Source of the DNA: Scytonema sp045865695 | GTDB taxonomy: Bacteria; Cyanobacteriota; Cyanobacteriia; Cyanobacteriales; Nostocaceae | Length of the DNA stretch: 64,000 bases | Direction of reading: 5' to 3' | Assembly (NCBI RefSeq): GCF_045865695.1 | Contig: NZ_BAACAP010000220.1 | Coordinates: 28,633-92,632, forward strand | In this document: in pieces, positions 33,011 to 41,700 of the stretch | How the letters are laid out: every line of letters starts with the position of its first letter | How positions within the stretch are numbered: the first letter of the stretch is position 1 | Translations under genes and position numbers: made by a program | The notes under the pieces: model-generated | Told to the model about the DNA's origin: nothing | What the model saw: only the letters and a program-made list of their open reading frames with translations | The model's database searches: none

Positions 33011-34135
33011 ATGTCAGGGCAAGTACAAAGGGCAGAAGACTTCACCCTCGGTGTCGAAGAGGAATATCAAATTATTAACCCTACAACGCGGGAGCTTAGT
33101 TCCCGCGTGCAGCAAATTCTCCCCATCGCACAGAAAGCTCTTGGCGACAAGGTGCAGCCTGAAGCTCAGCTCTCACAAATAGAGATTGGCACACCCGTGT
33201 GTCGAACACTCGGCGACGTGCGTGCAGAACTTGTACGTTTGCGACGGGAAGTCATTGCTGCCGCAGCTATTGACGGAAAGCAAATCGCAGCAGCTGGAAC
33301 GCACCCATTTTCATCGTGGGAACAACAGCAGATGACGCCCAAAGAACGTTATCAAGATCTGTTGCGAGATTATCAACAACTCGGTCGCGAACTGATGATC
33401 TTTGGCTGTCACGTACATGTTGGCATCAGCGATCGCAATATGGCGATCGCTGTCATGAACCGTGCGCGAGTGTGGCTAGCCCCATTACTTGCGCTCTCTA
33501 CTTCCTCGCCCTTTTGGTTAGGTACGGATACTGGCTATGCAAGTTATCGTACAGAAATTTGGAGCAGATGGCCTATATCAGGTCCACCATTAATTTTTGA
33601 GTCACAAGCAGAATACGAAGCGCTTGTAGAAGCTCTGATTGCAACTGGAAGTGTAGAAGAGGCGACGAAGATTTACTGGGATATGCGTCTTTCTGAACGT
33701 TACCCAACTGTAGAGTTTCGCATCACTGATGTATGTATGACGGTGGACGAAGCAGTAACGATCGCGGGGCTAGTGCGGGCGTTGGCACGAACCTGTTACT
33801 CGCAAGCACTTGCAGACAAACCGTTTCCAGCAGTGCGTCACGAACTTATACGCGCGGCTCACTGGCGTGCTGCACGTTATGGCTTAGATACAGAATTGGT
33901 AGATATTGAGGAAATGCGTGCTGTTCCAGCGCGAGATCTAATAGATAAATTTCTAGCCTTTGTACGCCCAGCACTAGAAGAGTATGGAGAATGGGACGAG
34001 ATTTCATCGCTTGTACGCGAGACGATGCAGCAAGGGAACGGCGCAACACGGCAGCGCGAAGTATACAAGCGTACAGGACGCTTGGAGGATGTCGTTGATT
34101 TTATCGTTGCCCAGACAGCTAAAGGTATTGCCTAA
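33011..34135 (+). CDS. Carboxylate-amine ligase, YbdK/GCS2 family
   Basis: 374 residues. The N-terminal motif EDFTLGVEEEYQIINPTTRE and the catalytic segments CHVHVGISDRNMAIAVMN and YPTVEFRITDVCMTVDEAVT define the YbdK-type glutamate-cysteine-ligase-like family. E. coli YbdK has weak gamma-glutamylcysteine ligase activity. In cyanobacteria the gene (often called gshA-like) may supply glutathione precursor or another gamma-glutamyl amide. A GGAG ribosome site precedes the ATG (GGAGAGATTTGGTATG). No partner gene is adjacent. Confidence 0.9.
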   Translation: MSGQVQRAEDFTLGVEEEYQIINPTTRELSSRVQQILPIAQKALGDKVQPEAQLSQIEIGTPVCRTLGDVRAELVRLRREVIAAAAIDGKQIAAAGTHPFSSWEQQQMTPKERYQDLLRDYQQLGRELMIFGCHVHVGISDRNMAIAVMNRARVWLAPLLALSTSSPFWLGTDTGYASYRTEIWSRWPISGPPLIFESQAEYEALVEALIATGSVEEATKIYWDMRLSERYPTVEFRITDVCMTVDEAVTIAGLVRALARTCYSQALADKPFPAVRHELIRAAHWRAARYGLDTELVDIEEMRAVPARDLIDKFLAFVRPALEEYGEWDEISSLVRETMQQGNGATRQREVYKRTGRLEDVVDFIVAQTAKGIA

Positions 34136-34359
34136 TTTTATGAATTTGCATAACATTGAATGCTAAATTCTATGCTAGTTGTGTTGCGAAAACTCCTTAT
34201 TTAATTGGTACTTTTTCCCAAGCTGGAAAAGTAAGAACAAAAACGTCTCTTATACCTACATTTTCTGATAAAGGTTCAATGCGCCATGTGTTTCAGCTGA
34301 GTCTCTCGGCTAGTTACAAGCACCATCCCCTTGTAGGTGGTGCAGTTGACAGGTTATTA
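34136..34359. other. Intergenic stretch
   Basis: About 220 bp between the YbdK-type gene and a mobile-element-like repeat. A hairpin CACCATCCCCTTGTAGGTGGTG lies at 34321-34342. No gene is supported. Confidence 0.5.
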
Positions 34360-34761
34360 AGGGACTCCCAAATAAAAAAAATACTCAATTTTTTCTTGTG
34401 GTGCGGGCTTCTAGCCCGCCACTAGTATAGGACGGGCGGGGACGCTCCGCAGTCGCACGCCACTTGCGGGACTCGGGGGGAACCCTCCGCAGTCGCCTCA
34501 ACGGGGGGCTTTGGGGTCCCCTCTGGGGTTGGGGGGGAACCCTCCGCAGTTGCTTCAACGGGAGGCTTTGGGGTCCCCTCTGGGGTTGGGGGGGAACCCC
34601 CGCAACGCACTGCTCTCCGCACGGTGAGCCAGCGCTGCAGGAGGGTTTCCCGAACTCACAGCGACTGGCGAACCCCGAACGCGAGTGCGTCTCCGCGCTT
34701 GAGATAGGGGCGCTGCTCTCCGTACCACAAGATTGGGTAATTTATTTCTTGGAAATCCCTA
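34360..34761. mobile_element. MITE-like element, copy 1, interrupted by GC-rich tandem repeat
   Basis: Ends are AGGGACTCCCAAATAAAAAAA on the left and TTTATTTCTTGGAAATCCCT on the right, imperfect inverted repeats of each other. The left inner part reads TTGTGGTGCGGGCTTCTAGC (as in copy 2 at 50950-51074), and the right inner part resumes at ACCACAAGATTGGGTAAT. Between them ~280 bp of unrelated GC-rich repeat have entered. It has no transposase, so it would need one supplied from elsewhere. Confidence 0.75.
34475..34610. repeat. 57-bp tandem repeat, GC-rich
   Basis: The sequence GGGGGGAACCCTCCGCAGT recurs exactly 57 bp apart (34475, 34532, then 34589 with changes). Each unit includes TTTGGGGTCCCCTCTGGGGT. 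The minus-strand frame through it encodes a 19-residue repeat (GSPPTPEGTPKPPVEATAE), but there is no real gene. The core GGGG(T/C)CCCCTCTGGGG also lies in the glgP insertion. Confidence 0.85.
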
Positions 34762-34775
34762 AATTCCTTGTGCCG

Positions 34776-36356
34776 TTATGTGGAAAGTAACATCTCCCTA
34801 ACTGCTCGCAGAGATGATTCCACTGCACCCTCTATCCAAGCGAATTGGATTGAAGCATGTTCCCCCGCAAAATAGATGCGACCTTCAGGTGCAATTACAT
34901 CCTTATATAATCCCAATTGCTGATAAGGCTTCATGAAAGTGAAAGCCCCCTGGCTCCAACGATGATTGTCCCAATTCCAACTTTCCATTCGCTGTAGTAC
35001 GCCATTCTCATTAATTTGAGGATGAATTAAGCCCAGTGCTTGCTGAACAACCTCATGACGCTTCCTTGGGCGCAGATCCCCTAAACGGCGTGCGCGACTT
35101 CCCCAACTGTAAGAAGCTAGCATTACACCAGGACTAGCTGAGACTTCAGGATCTTTAGCTCGAGCATTGTCATTGGGATAATAGGTTGTTGCTATGGGCA
35201 AATCGCTGTATGTACCACCACCATAGATTCCGTCATCAGCTTCCCAAAAACGACGGTTGGCTAGAGCTAGCACTTTCACAGAAGATTCATAAAATAGCTC
35301 TCGAATAGCTCGTTGCTTGCTTCCAGAAAAAGGCGTATTGAGTCGAGATAGGACTGGAAAGGGAATAGTACATAGAACAAAGTCCCCTTCTTCACGCTTG
35401 ATTGTACCACTTTCTCTGTATATTGCTGTTGCCTTCTGTGCTTCGTCGTCTCGTTCCAGTCCGATGACTTCACAGCCCATTCTAGGTTTAGATTTGAGGA
35501 GGCTGGCTAAAACTGTAGGTAAGAGATCCATACCGCCAACAATCTCTTCTAAATCGTTTTTCAAGTTCTCTTCTAAACGGATAATGCTGAGGGCTGAAGA
35601 GTCAATGAGGTCACTCAAACCTCTAGCTGTTAACATCATTTCTAGTGCATCGTCTGATAATTGAGATACTTTACACCATTGCAGAAAAGATTGCTCGTCC
35701 ATCTCTCGGATGGCTGCGCTTTGAGGGTATTCTGCAAATATTTCGGCTTTTTCTTCCTCGCTCAGCTTGTCCAGACGGTTCTCTACCACAATATCCCAAA
35801 CGTCATCTGGTGTTAACTCACTCTCAGAGCCAGAGAGACTATAAATTTGAGGCAGCTTGTCTGCATCCTTGACTCGAACGCGCCCAGAGCGCATATAATA
35901 GTATGCTTCTGGATTGTTGGAAACAAATGGACGAAGTTCTAATCCGCACAGATCGATGTAATGGCGTGTTAAAGTATGGGTTTTTGGAATTCTCATTGCA
36001 CCCAGATCGCCATATAAACCATCTTCAAAGCGTAACGTTCGTACCCGACCTCCAATATGGCTGCGATCGGCTTCCAAAATCACACAGGTGTGTCCTCGCT
36101 TCTCCAATTCAATGGCGGCGGAAAGCCCCGCCATCCCTGCTCCCAAAATCACAACTTTTAAAGGTCTACCTGGATTGGGAATAGACTCTAACTCCTTTAA
36201 TAGGTCAGCAGAATTACTTGCTGCTTCTTCTGTCTGCGCCCTAACCAAACTCGTAAACTGAGTCAAATTTGAGAAGAGTGCCGCACCACCTGCAAATGCA
36301 AGACCGCGTAAAAACCAGCGACGGTTGAGTCGCATAGATCTATCAAATTTACTCAT
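34776..36356 (-). CDS. Tat-exported flavin amine / L-amino-acid oxidase
   Basis: 526 residues. The N-terminus MRLNRRWFLRGLAFAGGAAL is a twin-arginine signal (RRWFLRG), so the folded flavoprotein goes to the periplasm or thylakoid lumen. The FAD site is VVILGAGMAGLSAAIELEKR then ILEADRSHIGGRVRT. The C-terminal flavin-contacting motif is YFAGEHASIQFAWIEGAVES. It oxidises an amine or amino acid to an imine/keto acid, ammonia and hydrogen peroxide; the substrate is unknown. It lies 32 bp downstream of a ThDP keto-acid decarboxylase on the same strand. One scheme is amino acid to keto acid to aldehyde, but the two enzymes appear to be in different compartments. Confidence 0.9.
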   Translation of the reverse strand: MSKFDRSMRLNRRWFLRGLAFAGGAALFSNLTQFTSLVRAQTEEAASNSADLLKELESIPNPGRPLKVVILGAGMAGLSAAIELEKRGHTCVILEADRSHIGGRVRTLRFEDGLYGDLGAMRIPKTHTLTRHYIDLCGLELRPFVSNNPEAYYYMRSGRVRVKDADKLPQIYSLSGSESELTPDDVWDIVVENRLDKLSEEEKAEIFAEYPQSAAIREMDEQSFLQWCKVSQLSDDALEMMLTARGLSDLIDSSALSIIRLEENLKNDLEEIVGGMDLLPTVLASLLKSKPRMGCEVIGLERDDEAQKATAIYRESGTIKREEGDFVLCTIPFPVLSRLNTPFSGSKQRAIRELFYESSVKVLALANRRFWEADDGIYGGGTYSDLPIATTYYPNDNARAKDPEVSASPGVMLASYSWGSRARRLGDLRPRKRHEVVQQALGLIHPQINENGVLQRMESWNWDNHRWSQGAFTFMKPYQQLGLYKDVIAPEGRIYFAGEHASIQFAWIEGAVESSLRAVREMLLST

Positions 36357-36388
36357 AGTTGTAATACTATCTGTTGTGGAATCTTTCT

Positions 36389-38044
36389 CTACTTGTGCAA
36401 CATCTTCAAGAGAACTTCTGGGCTGTCCATCTTGTCCATCACTACCTCAATGAAGGCAAGTTTGTCTCTAGATTGTTCTGTTTGTTGCAGTGCCGATTCT
36501 AACTCTGACTCGGTGCCTACTTTCACACCCCAACCATTATTTCCAAAAACTTCATGAAGCTTGTGATATTTCCACGGTTGGATGTCGTTATAGGGCATTC
36601 TCTCACCGTGAATGTCACGCTCTATGGTGTACCCATAGTTGTTAATCAGAAAAATAATTGGCTTGAGATCGTAGCGTAACATTGTTGACAACTCTTGTGC
36701 TGTCATTTGGAACGACCCATCCCCAACAAGTAAGATAGCTCGTCGTTGGGGTGATGAGATTACACAACCTAACGTCACTCCTACTGAGTAGCCAATGGAA
36801 CCCCAAAGCAATTGTCCCACGAAAGAGGTTCCTTTTGGAAAAGGAATTACCGCGCCACCAAACAAAGAAGTTCCAGTGTCGGCAACAACGATATCACCTT
36901 CTTTAAGGAATTGAGCGAATCTGTACCAAAAACGCTGCTGTGTAATTACCGCAGTTGAGTTGGGAGCGAAGGGAGTTGTGAAACCAGCATTCAAATTCTC
37001 TTTTTTGGGCTTCAAATCGAGGGTTTCTGCATTGCGCTTCCCTAATCGCTTGCTCAAAGCAGGTAAAAAATCTTGCATTGCAATATTATTGTACGCCGCA
37101 CGCTTAATCTTGAGATACTGCCCATGCACTTCAATCGTTCTACTGGGATCGAGTTGGGCAGAAAACTTCCCTGTGTTAAAATCAGTCATCAAAACACCGA
37201 TACTCAACACGCAATCTGCTTCTTCGATACGTCTTCTCACATAATCATCGCTAACAGCACCGTTATATATCCCGATGAATTGGGGGTGAGTTTCTTCCAG
37301 AAGCCCCTTACCCATACTCATAGTGGCATAAGGGTATCCAGTGGTGGCTAGAAGCGATCGCAATTCCTCATGCTGGCGATAGCGATCTACTCCCACGTCA
37401 GCAAGAATGACTGGTTTTGACGCCTTTTCCAAAAGACTCACGCTTGCATCAACTGCCTCCGCTAGGGTGGCTTTATCGCTCTCGAAGACAGGCGGTATAA
37501 ATGGTTCGGGCTGTGCAGTCACTTCAGTTGAAGCAACGTCCATAGGTAGGGAGATGTAAACAGGTAATTTCTTAAGAAGGCAGACACCCAGAACTCTGTC
37601 GATTTCTGCTGTTGCATTTTCTACTGTCAAATATGCTTGAGCCGCCGTTACCTTCTCATACATTCGAGCAAACATGGAAAAATCGCCAGTGCCTAGCGTA
37701 TGGTGGACAAGCGCTCCTCGTGATTGGATTTTTGTAGAAGGAGATCCAGTAATCGTTACCACAGGGACGTGTTCGGCGTAAGCGCCCGCAATTCCATTAA
37801 TAGCGCTAAGTTCGCCAACACCAAACGTGGTAATTAGTGCGGCAATGCCATTGATTCTACCATAGCCATCAGCAGCATAGGATGCATTCAGTTCGTTGCA
37901 CGTTGTGACTAGCTCTATGCCTGACTGATTAACAATATGGTCGAGAAATTCCATATTGTAGTCTCCAGCGACACCAAAGATATGCTTGACACCAATTTGT
38001 TTGAGACGAAGCACCAGGTAATCACCAACAGTAAAATTTGACAT
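36389..38044 (-). CDS. Pyruvate/indolepyruvate decarboxylase (ThDP enzyme)
   Basis: 551 residues, full length. The ThDP-activating Glu is in TTCNELNASYAADGYGR; the His pair of pyruvate decarboxylases is in GALVHHTLGTGDF; the cofactor motif is GDGSFQMTAQELS...NNYGYTIE. These mark the PDC/IPDC group rather than acetolactate synthases. It removes CO2 from a 2-keto acid to give an aldehyde (acetaldehyde, or indole-acetaldehyde on the auxin-type route). Sequence alone does not separate the two. It is the first gene of a two-gene unit with the oxidase downstream. Confidence 0.92.
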   Translation of the reverse strand: MSNFTVGDYLVLRLKQIGVKHIFGVAGDYNMEFLDHIVNQSGIELVTTCNELNASYAADGYGRINGIAALITTFGVGELSAINGIAGAYAEHVPVVTITGSPSTKIQSRGALVHHTLGTGDFSMFARMYEKVTAAQAYLTVENATAEIDRVLGVCLLKKLPVYISLPMDVASTEVTAQPEPFIPPVFESDKATLAEAVDASVSLLEKASKPVILADVGVDRYRQHEELRSLLATTGYPYATMSMGKGLLEETHPQFIGIYNGAVSDDYVRRRIEEADCVLSIGVLMTDFNTGKFSAQLDPSRTIEVHGQYLKIKRAAYNNIAMQDFLPALSKRLGKRNAETLDLKPKKENLNAGFTTPFAPNSTAVITQQRFWYRFAQFLKEGDIVVADTGTSLFGGAVIPFPKGTSFVGQLLWGSIGYSVGVTLGCVISSPQRRAILLVGDGSFQMTAQELSTMLRYDLKPIIFLINNYGYTIERDIHGERMPYNDIQPWKYHKLHEVFGNNGWGVKVGTESELESALQQTEQSRDKLAFIEVVMDKMDSPEVLLKMLHK

Positions 38045-38601
38045 TTTTTTAGATTTTATTTATCGTATTAAAAATAGGCTTTTCTCTAAAATTTACTATT
38101 TCAAAGTAAAAATAAAGCCGCATTTTGAACTATGATTTGGAAAGACTTTGAGAGATAATTTAATTTTTTAGTAATTGAAAGTGTCTATTTTTGAAAACTT
38201 AATACCTACTTATATTTTCCTTCTCTCGCTAATTCTGTTAAAATATTTGGATTTTTCACATAATATTTGCTTTTTGATTGCCACAGTAATAATATCGTAT
38301 TATTTATTACACTATTTTATCTACTAAAAAGCAGATGTTGTAGGGAGTCTTGATTACTCCTTTAGATAGATACTGCGGAAGCGATCGCAACGAATTGTGA
38401 TAGTTAGCGTTTAGAATGGCGGTTCCATAGCATTTCTTAGTCTACTAAGGTATAAATTTATCCGCGTCCATCTGCTACAGGCTGCGGTTCATTCTTTCTT
38501 CCCCTGCGTAAAGGCGCACCCCCTGCTTGTCTTGATGGAAAATCTTGTTAACCAAGTAGTATTGGGCGTGTTTTTCAAAATATTAATAATAGATAAGCTG
38601 T
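38045..38601. other. Gene-free stretch between NRPS and decarboxylase
   Basis: About 560 bp. It holds AT-rich sequence (promoter of the decarboxylase expected at 38050-38200) and a degenerate GCAGATGAACGC-family repeat at 38454-38492. No gene seen. Confidence 0.5.
38454..38492. repeat. Dispersed repeat, GCAGATGAACGC family, copy 3 (degenerate)
   Basis: AATTTATCCGCGTCCATCTG then CTACAGGCTGCGGTTCATTC. It shares the flank TACTAAGGTATAAATTTATC with copy 2. Confidence 0.6.
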
Positions 38602-38637
38602 AAAAAAAACCGCATTTGCAAAGTCTGCAAAGCGGTT
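38602..38637 (-). terminator. Rho-independent terminator after the NRPS genes
   Basis: On the minus strand AACCGCTTTGCA-gact-TTGCAAATGCGGTT is followed by TTTTTT: a stem with one bulge and a strong T-run, ~70 bp beyond the stop codon of the terminal NRPS gene. It separates the NRPS unit from the decarboxylase/oxidase unit. Confidence 0.88.
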
Positions 38638-38708
38638 AAGAGTGGCTTGTATGGCAGTTTGAAATTGATAGGCTCTGGTTCTACCTAAAAATCCTTTTTT
38701 ACCGATGT

Positions 38709-41700
38709 TTAGAGACTATGAACCTTCTCTAAAACGCACTTTAATTTTTCTGATACTTCACGGACATTAGGCTCATCAAACATAGTAAAGTGAGAGCCAG
38801 GAATGTGATAAACATCTATTTCGCCATTGACTAAACTCCCCCAGCCTAATAAAGGATCGTATTGTAAGCCAACAGCTCTATCTTGGGCATCAAGACACCT
38901 TTCGTTAGTCCGCAAGACAGCTATTCGACCAGAAAAAGGTTGGTATGTATATCGATCCCAAGCCATCAGATTGCTGTCCATAATTTTTAGATGTGGGTCA
39001 TCTTGAGACAAAGACTTCACATCTCCCAAGAAATTTAAATATTTATGGCGTAGATGGAATAAAGCCCATTGAGTCCATCCCGTTACCTTTGTACTGATAT
39101 AAGCCGGACCTGCTTTTATCAGATTCTCAAAATGGATGAATGTTCTTGCAATAAATGGCAACCGTTTGGTTTGTCCGAGAACACCACTATCAAGCATGAT
39201 CAGAATAGCTGTTTCTTGACCCTGCTGGCGAAGTTGCTGTGCGATTTCGTAAGCAATTGTACCTCCTAATGAGTATCCACCAAGATAATACGGACCTTGA
39301 GGCTGGATAGATTGAATTTCTTTGATGTAAAGTGCTGCCATATCTTCAATCTTAGTTAATAGAGGCTGCTTTCCATCAATTCCTTGAGGCTGTATCCCGT
39401 AGATTGGTTGATCTTTCCCTATATGTATTGATAAGGAACGGTAACAAAGCACTTCTCCACCAAGAGGGTGAATTAAGAACAAGGGAGGTTTTGAACCTGT
39501 TGGTTGAATTGCCACAAGAATACTTGGGGCAGAACTTTCGCCTTGCTCTGTTTTAGAGGATGTTTCTTCTCCTTGACCATCGCTTCGGTGTTGCTCGTTC
39601 AAAAACAACTCTGCAAGAGCTTCTATAGTACTCGATTTAAAGAGAGTTGCGAGGGGTAATTTTTTACCCAATTCCTTCTCAATTTTGGAAAAGAGTTTAA
39701 CTGCTAATAAGGAATGTCCCCCAACATCAAAGAAATTATCTTTGATACCAATAGGTTGGAACCCTAAAAGCTCTTCCCAAATTTGAGCCAACTGCTGTTC
39801 TACTTCATTGCGTGGAGCAACATAGTTCCTTTCCGATTCTATGCTTGTGATGTCAGGAGCCGGAAGTGCGCGGCGGTTCACTTTACCACTAGGAGTTAGA
39901 GGTAGCGTATCTAACACTACAAAAGCTGAGGGTATCATATACTCAGGCAGCTGCTCTTTCAGGAAAGAACGCAATTCATTCACACTCGGAACTGAGTCTT
40001 GGTCTGGAAGAATGTAAGCAACTAAACGTTTATCTCCAGGAATATCTTGACGGACAATAACTACAGCTTGTTGTACGGATGAGTGCTTGCTCAATAAAGC
40101 TTCTAGCTCTCCTAATTCAATACGGAAACCACGTATCTTAACCTGATTATCTATACGACCAAGGTATTCAATATTACCATCAGGTAGGAAGCGGGCTAAA
40201 TCTCCCGTTTTGTACAATCGGTTGGTTATTAGATTTTGGACTTTGGATTTTGGATTTTCATCATTTGTTTCCAATCTAAAATGTGGAATTGGCACTCCGG
40301 AATCATCAAAGGGGTTGAGAATGAATTTTTCTGCTGTCAACTCTGGACGGTTAAGATATCCTCGTGCCAATGCAGCACCGCCAATATAAAGTTCTCCAGG
40401 TACACCAGTAGGAACTGGTTGTAAATTGGAGTCAAGAATATACATAGAAGTGTTGGCAATGGGACGACCAATTGGAGGAAGGGCTGCCCAATTCTTTACG
40501 GAATCAGCTAAAGTGAAAGCAGTAACGACATGGCTTTCTGATGGTCCGTAATGATTGTGTAACTTACATAATGGTAATTTTTCAAACAAGTTAATCAGAG
40601 CGGGAGTTGTTTGCAACTGTTCGCCCGCAGTGATGATTTCTTGCAAACTGCTTGGCGCTGAGTTTGAAGCAGCTGCAACTTCTGCAAGTTGTTGTAAAGC
40701 AACAAAGGGTAAAAACAGTCTGTTAATTTCTTTTTCTTTCAGAAAATCTAACAGTGCTGATGCATCTCGTCGCAAATCTTCTGCTATTAAAACTAGGGTT
40801 CCACCAGAACACCAAGTAGCAAACATTTCTTGGAAAGAGACATCGAAACTGATGGGTGAAAATTGCAGAGTTTTTGCGTTTGTGGAAACAGTGGTATTTT
40901 CTAACTGCCAGAGAATAAGGTTGGAAAGGGGAAGTTGTTTCATAGCTACCCCTTTTGGTTTGCCTGTGGAACCAGAAGTATAGATAATATATGCTAAGTT
41001 TTCTAGCTCAACTCCACTGACTAAATTCTCTTTGCTTTCTCGATCGACAGTTGCCCATTGTGTATCGAGGCAAATTGTTTGTGCGTTGTGTTCGGGCAAT
41101 GCAGTCGCTAACTTCTCGCTTGTCAGCAGTACTGTGACTTGAGAATCTGACAGCATAAAACTCAATCGGTCTTGAGGATATGCTGGATCTAAAGGTACAT
41201 AAGCCCCACCTGCTTTGAGAATTCCCAAGATACCCACGACCATTTCGAGAGAACGCTGTATGCAAATACCAACAGCAACATCCTGTTTGACACCTAAGCT
41301 TTGCAAGTAATGTGCTAGTTGGTTGGCGCGATTGTTTAACTCCCGGTATGTAAGTTGTTGGTTGTCAAACTCCACTGCAACTGCGTTCGGAGTCCGTTCT
41401 ACTTGTGCTTCAAACAATTTATGAATGCACTCTAGCTCGTAATCGGCTTGAGTATTGTTCCATTCAACAACAAGCTGATGTCTCTCAGTTTCAGTTAAAA
41501 GTGGTAATTCCTTAATACGTTGTTCTGGATTTGCAACAATTCCTTCGAGCATTGTTTGCAAATGCCCGCTCATGCGAGTTATGGTTGCGCGATCGAATAG
41601 ATCTGTGTTATATTCCCATATCACCTGCAATCCTTGTTGTGTCTCTTCTACGAACAAAGTTAGGTCAAACTTGGATGTAGAAAGGCACAAATCTAATGGA

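Noticed and set aside
34422..34622. 66-codon minus-strand frame with a 19-residue repeat
   Set aside because: It is only the translation of a GC-rich 57-bp tandem array inside a MITE-like element.
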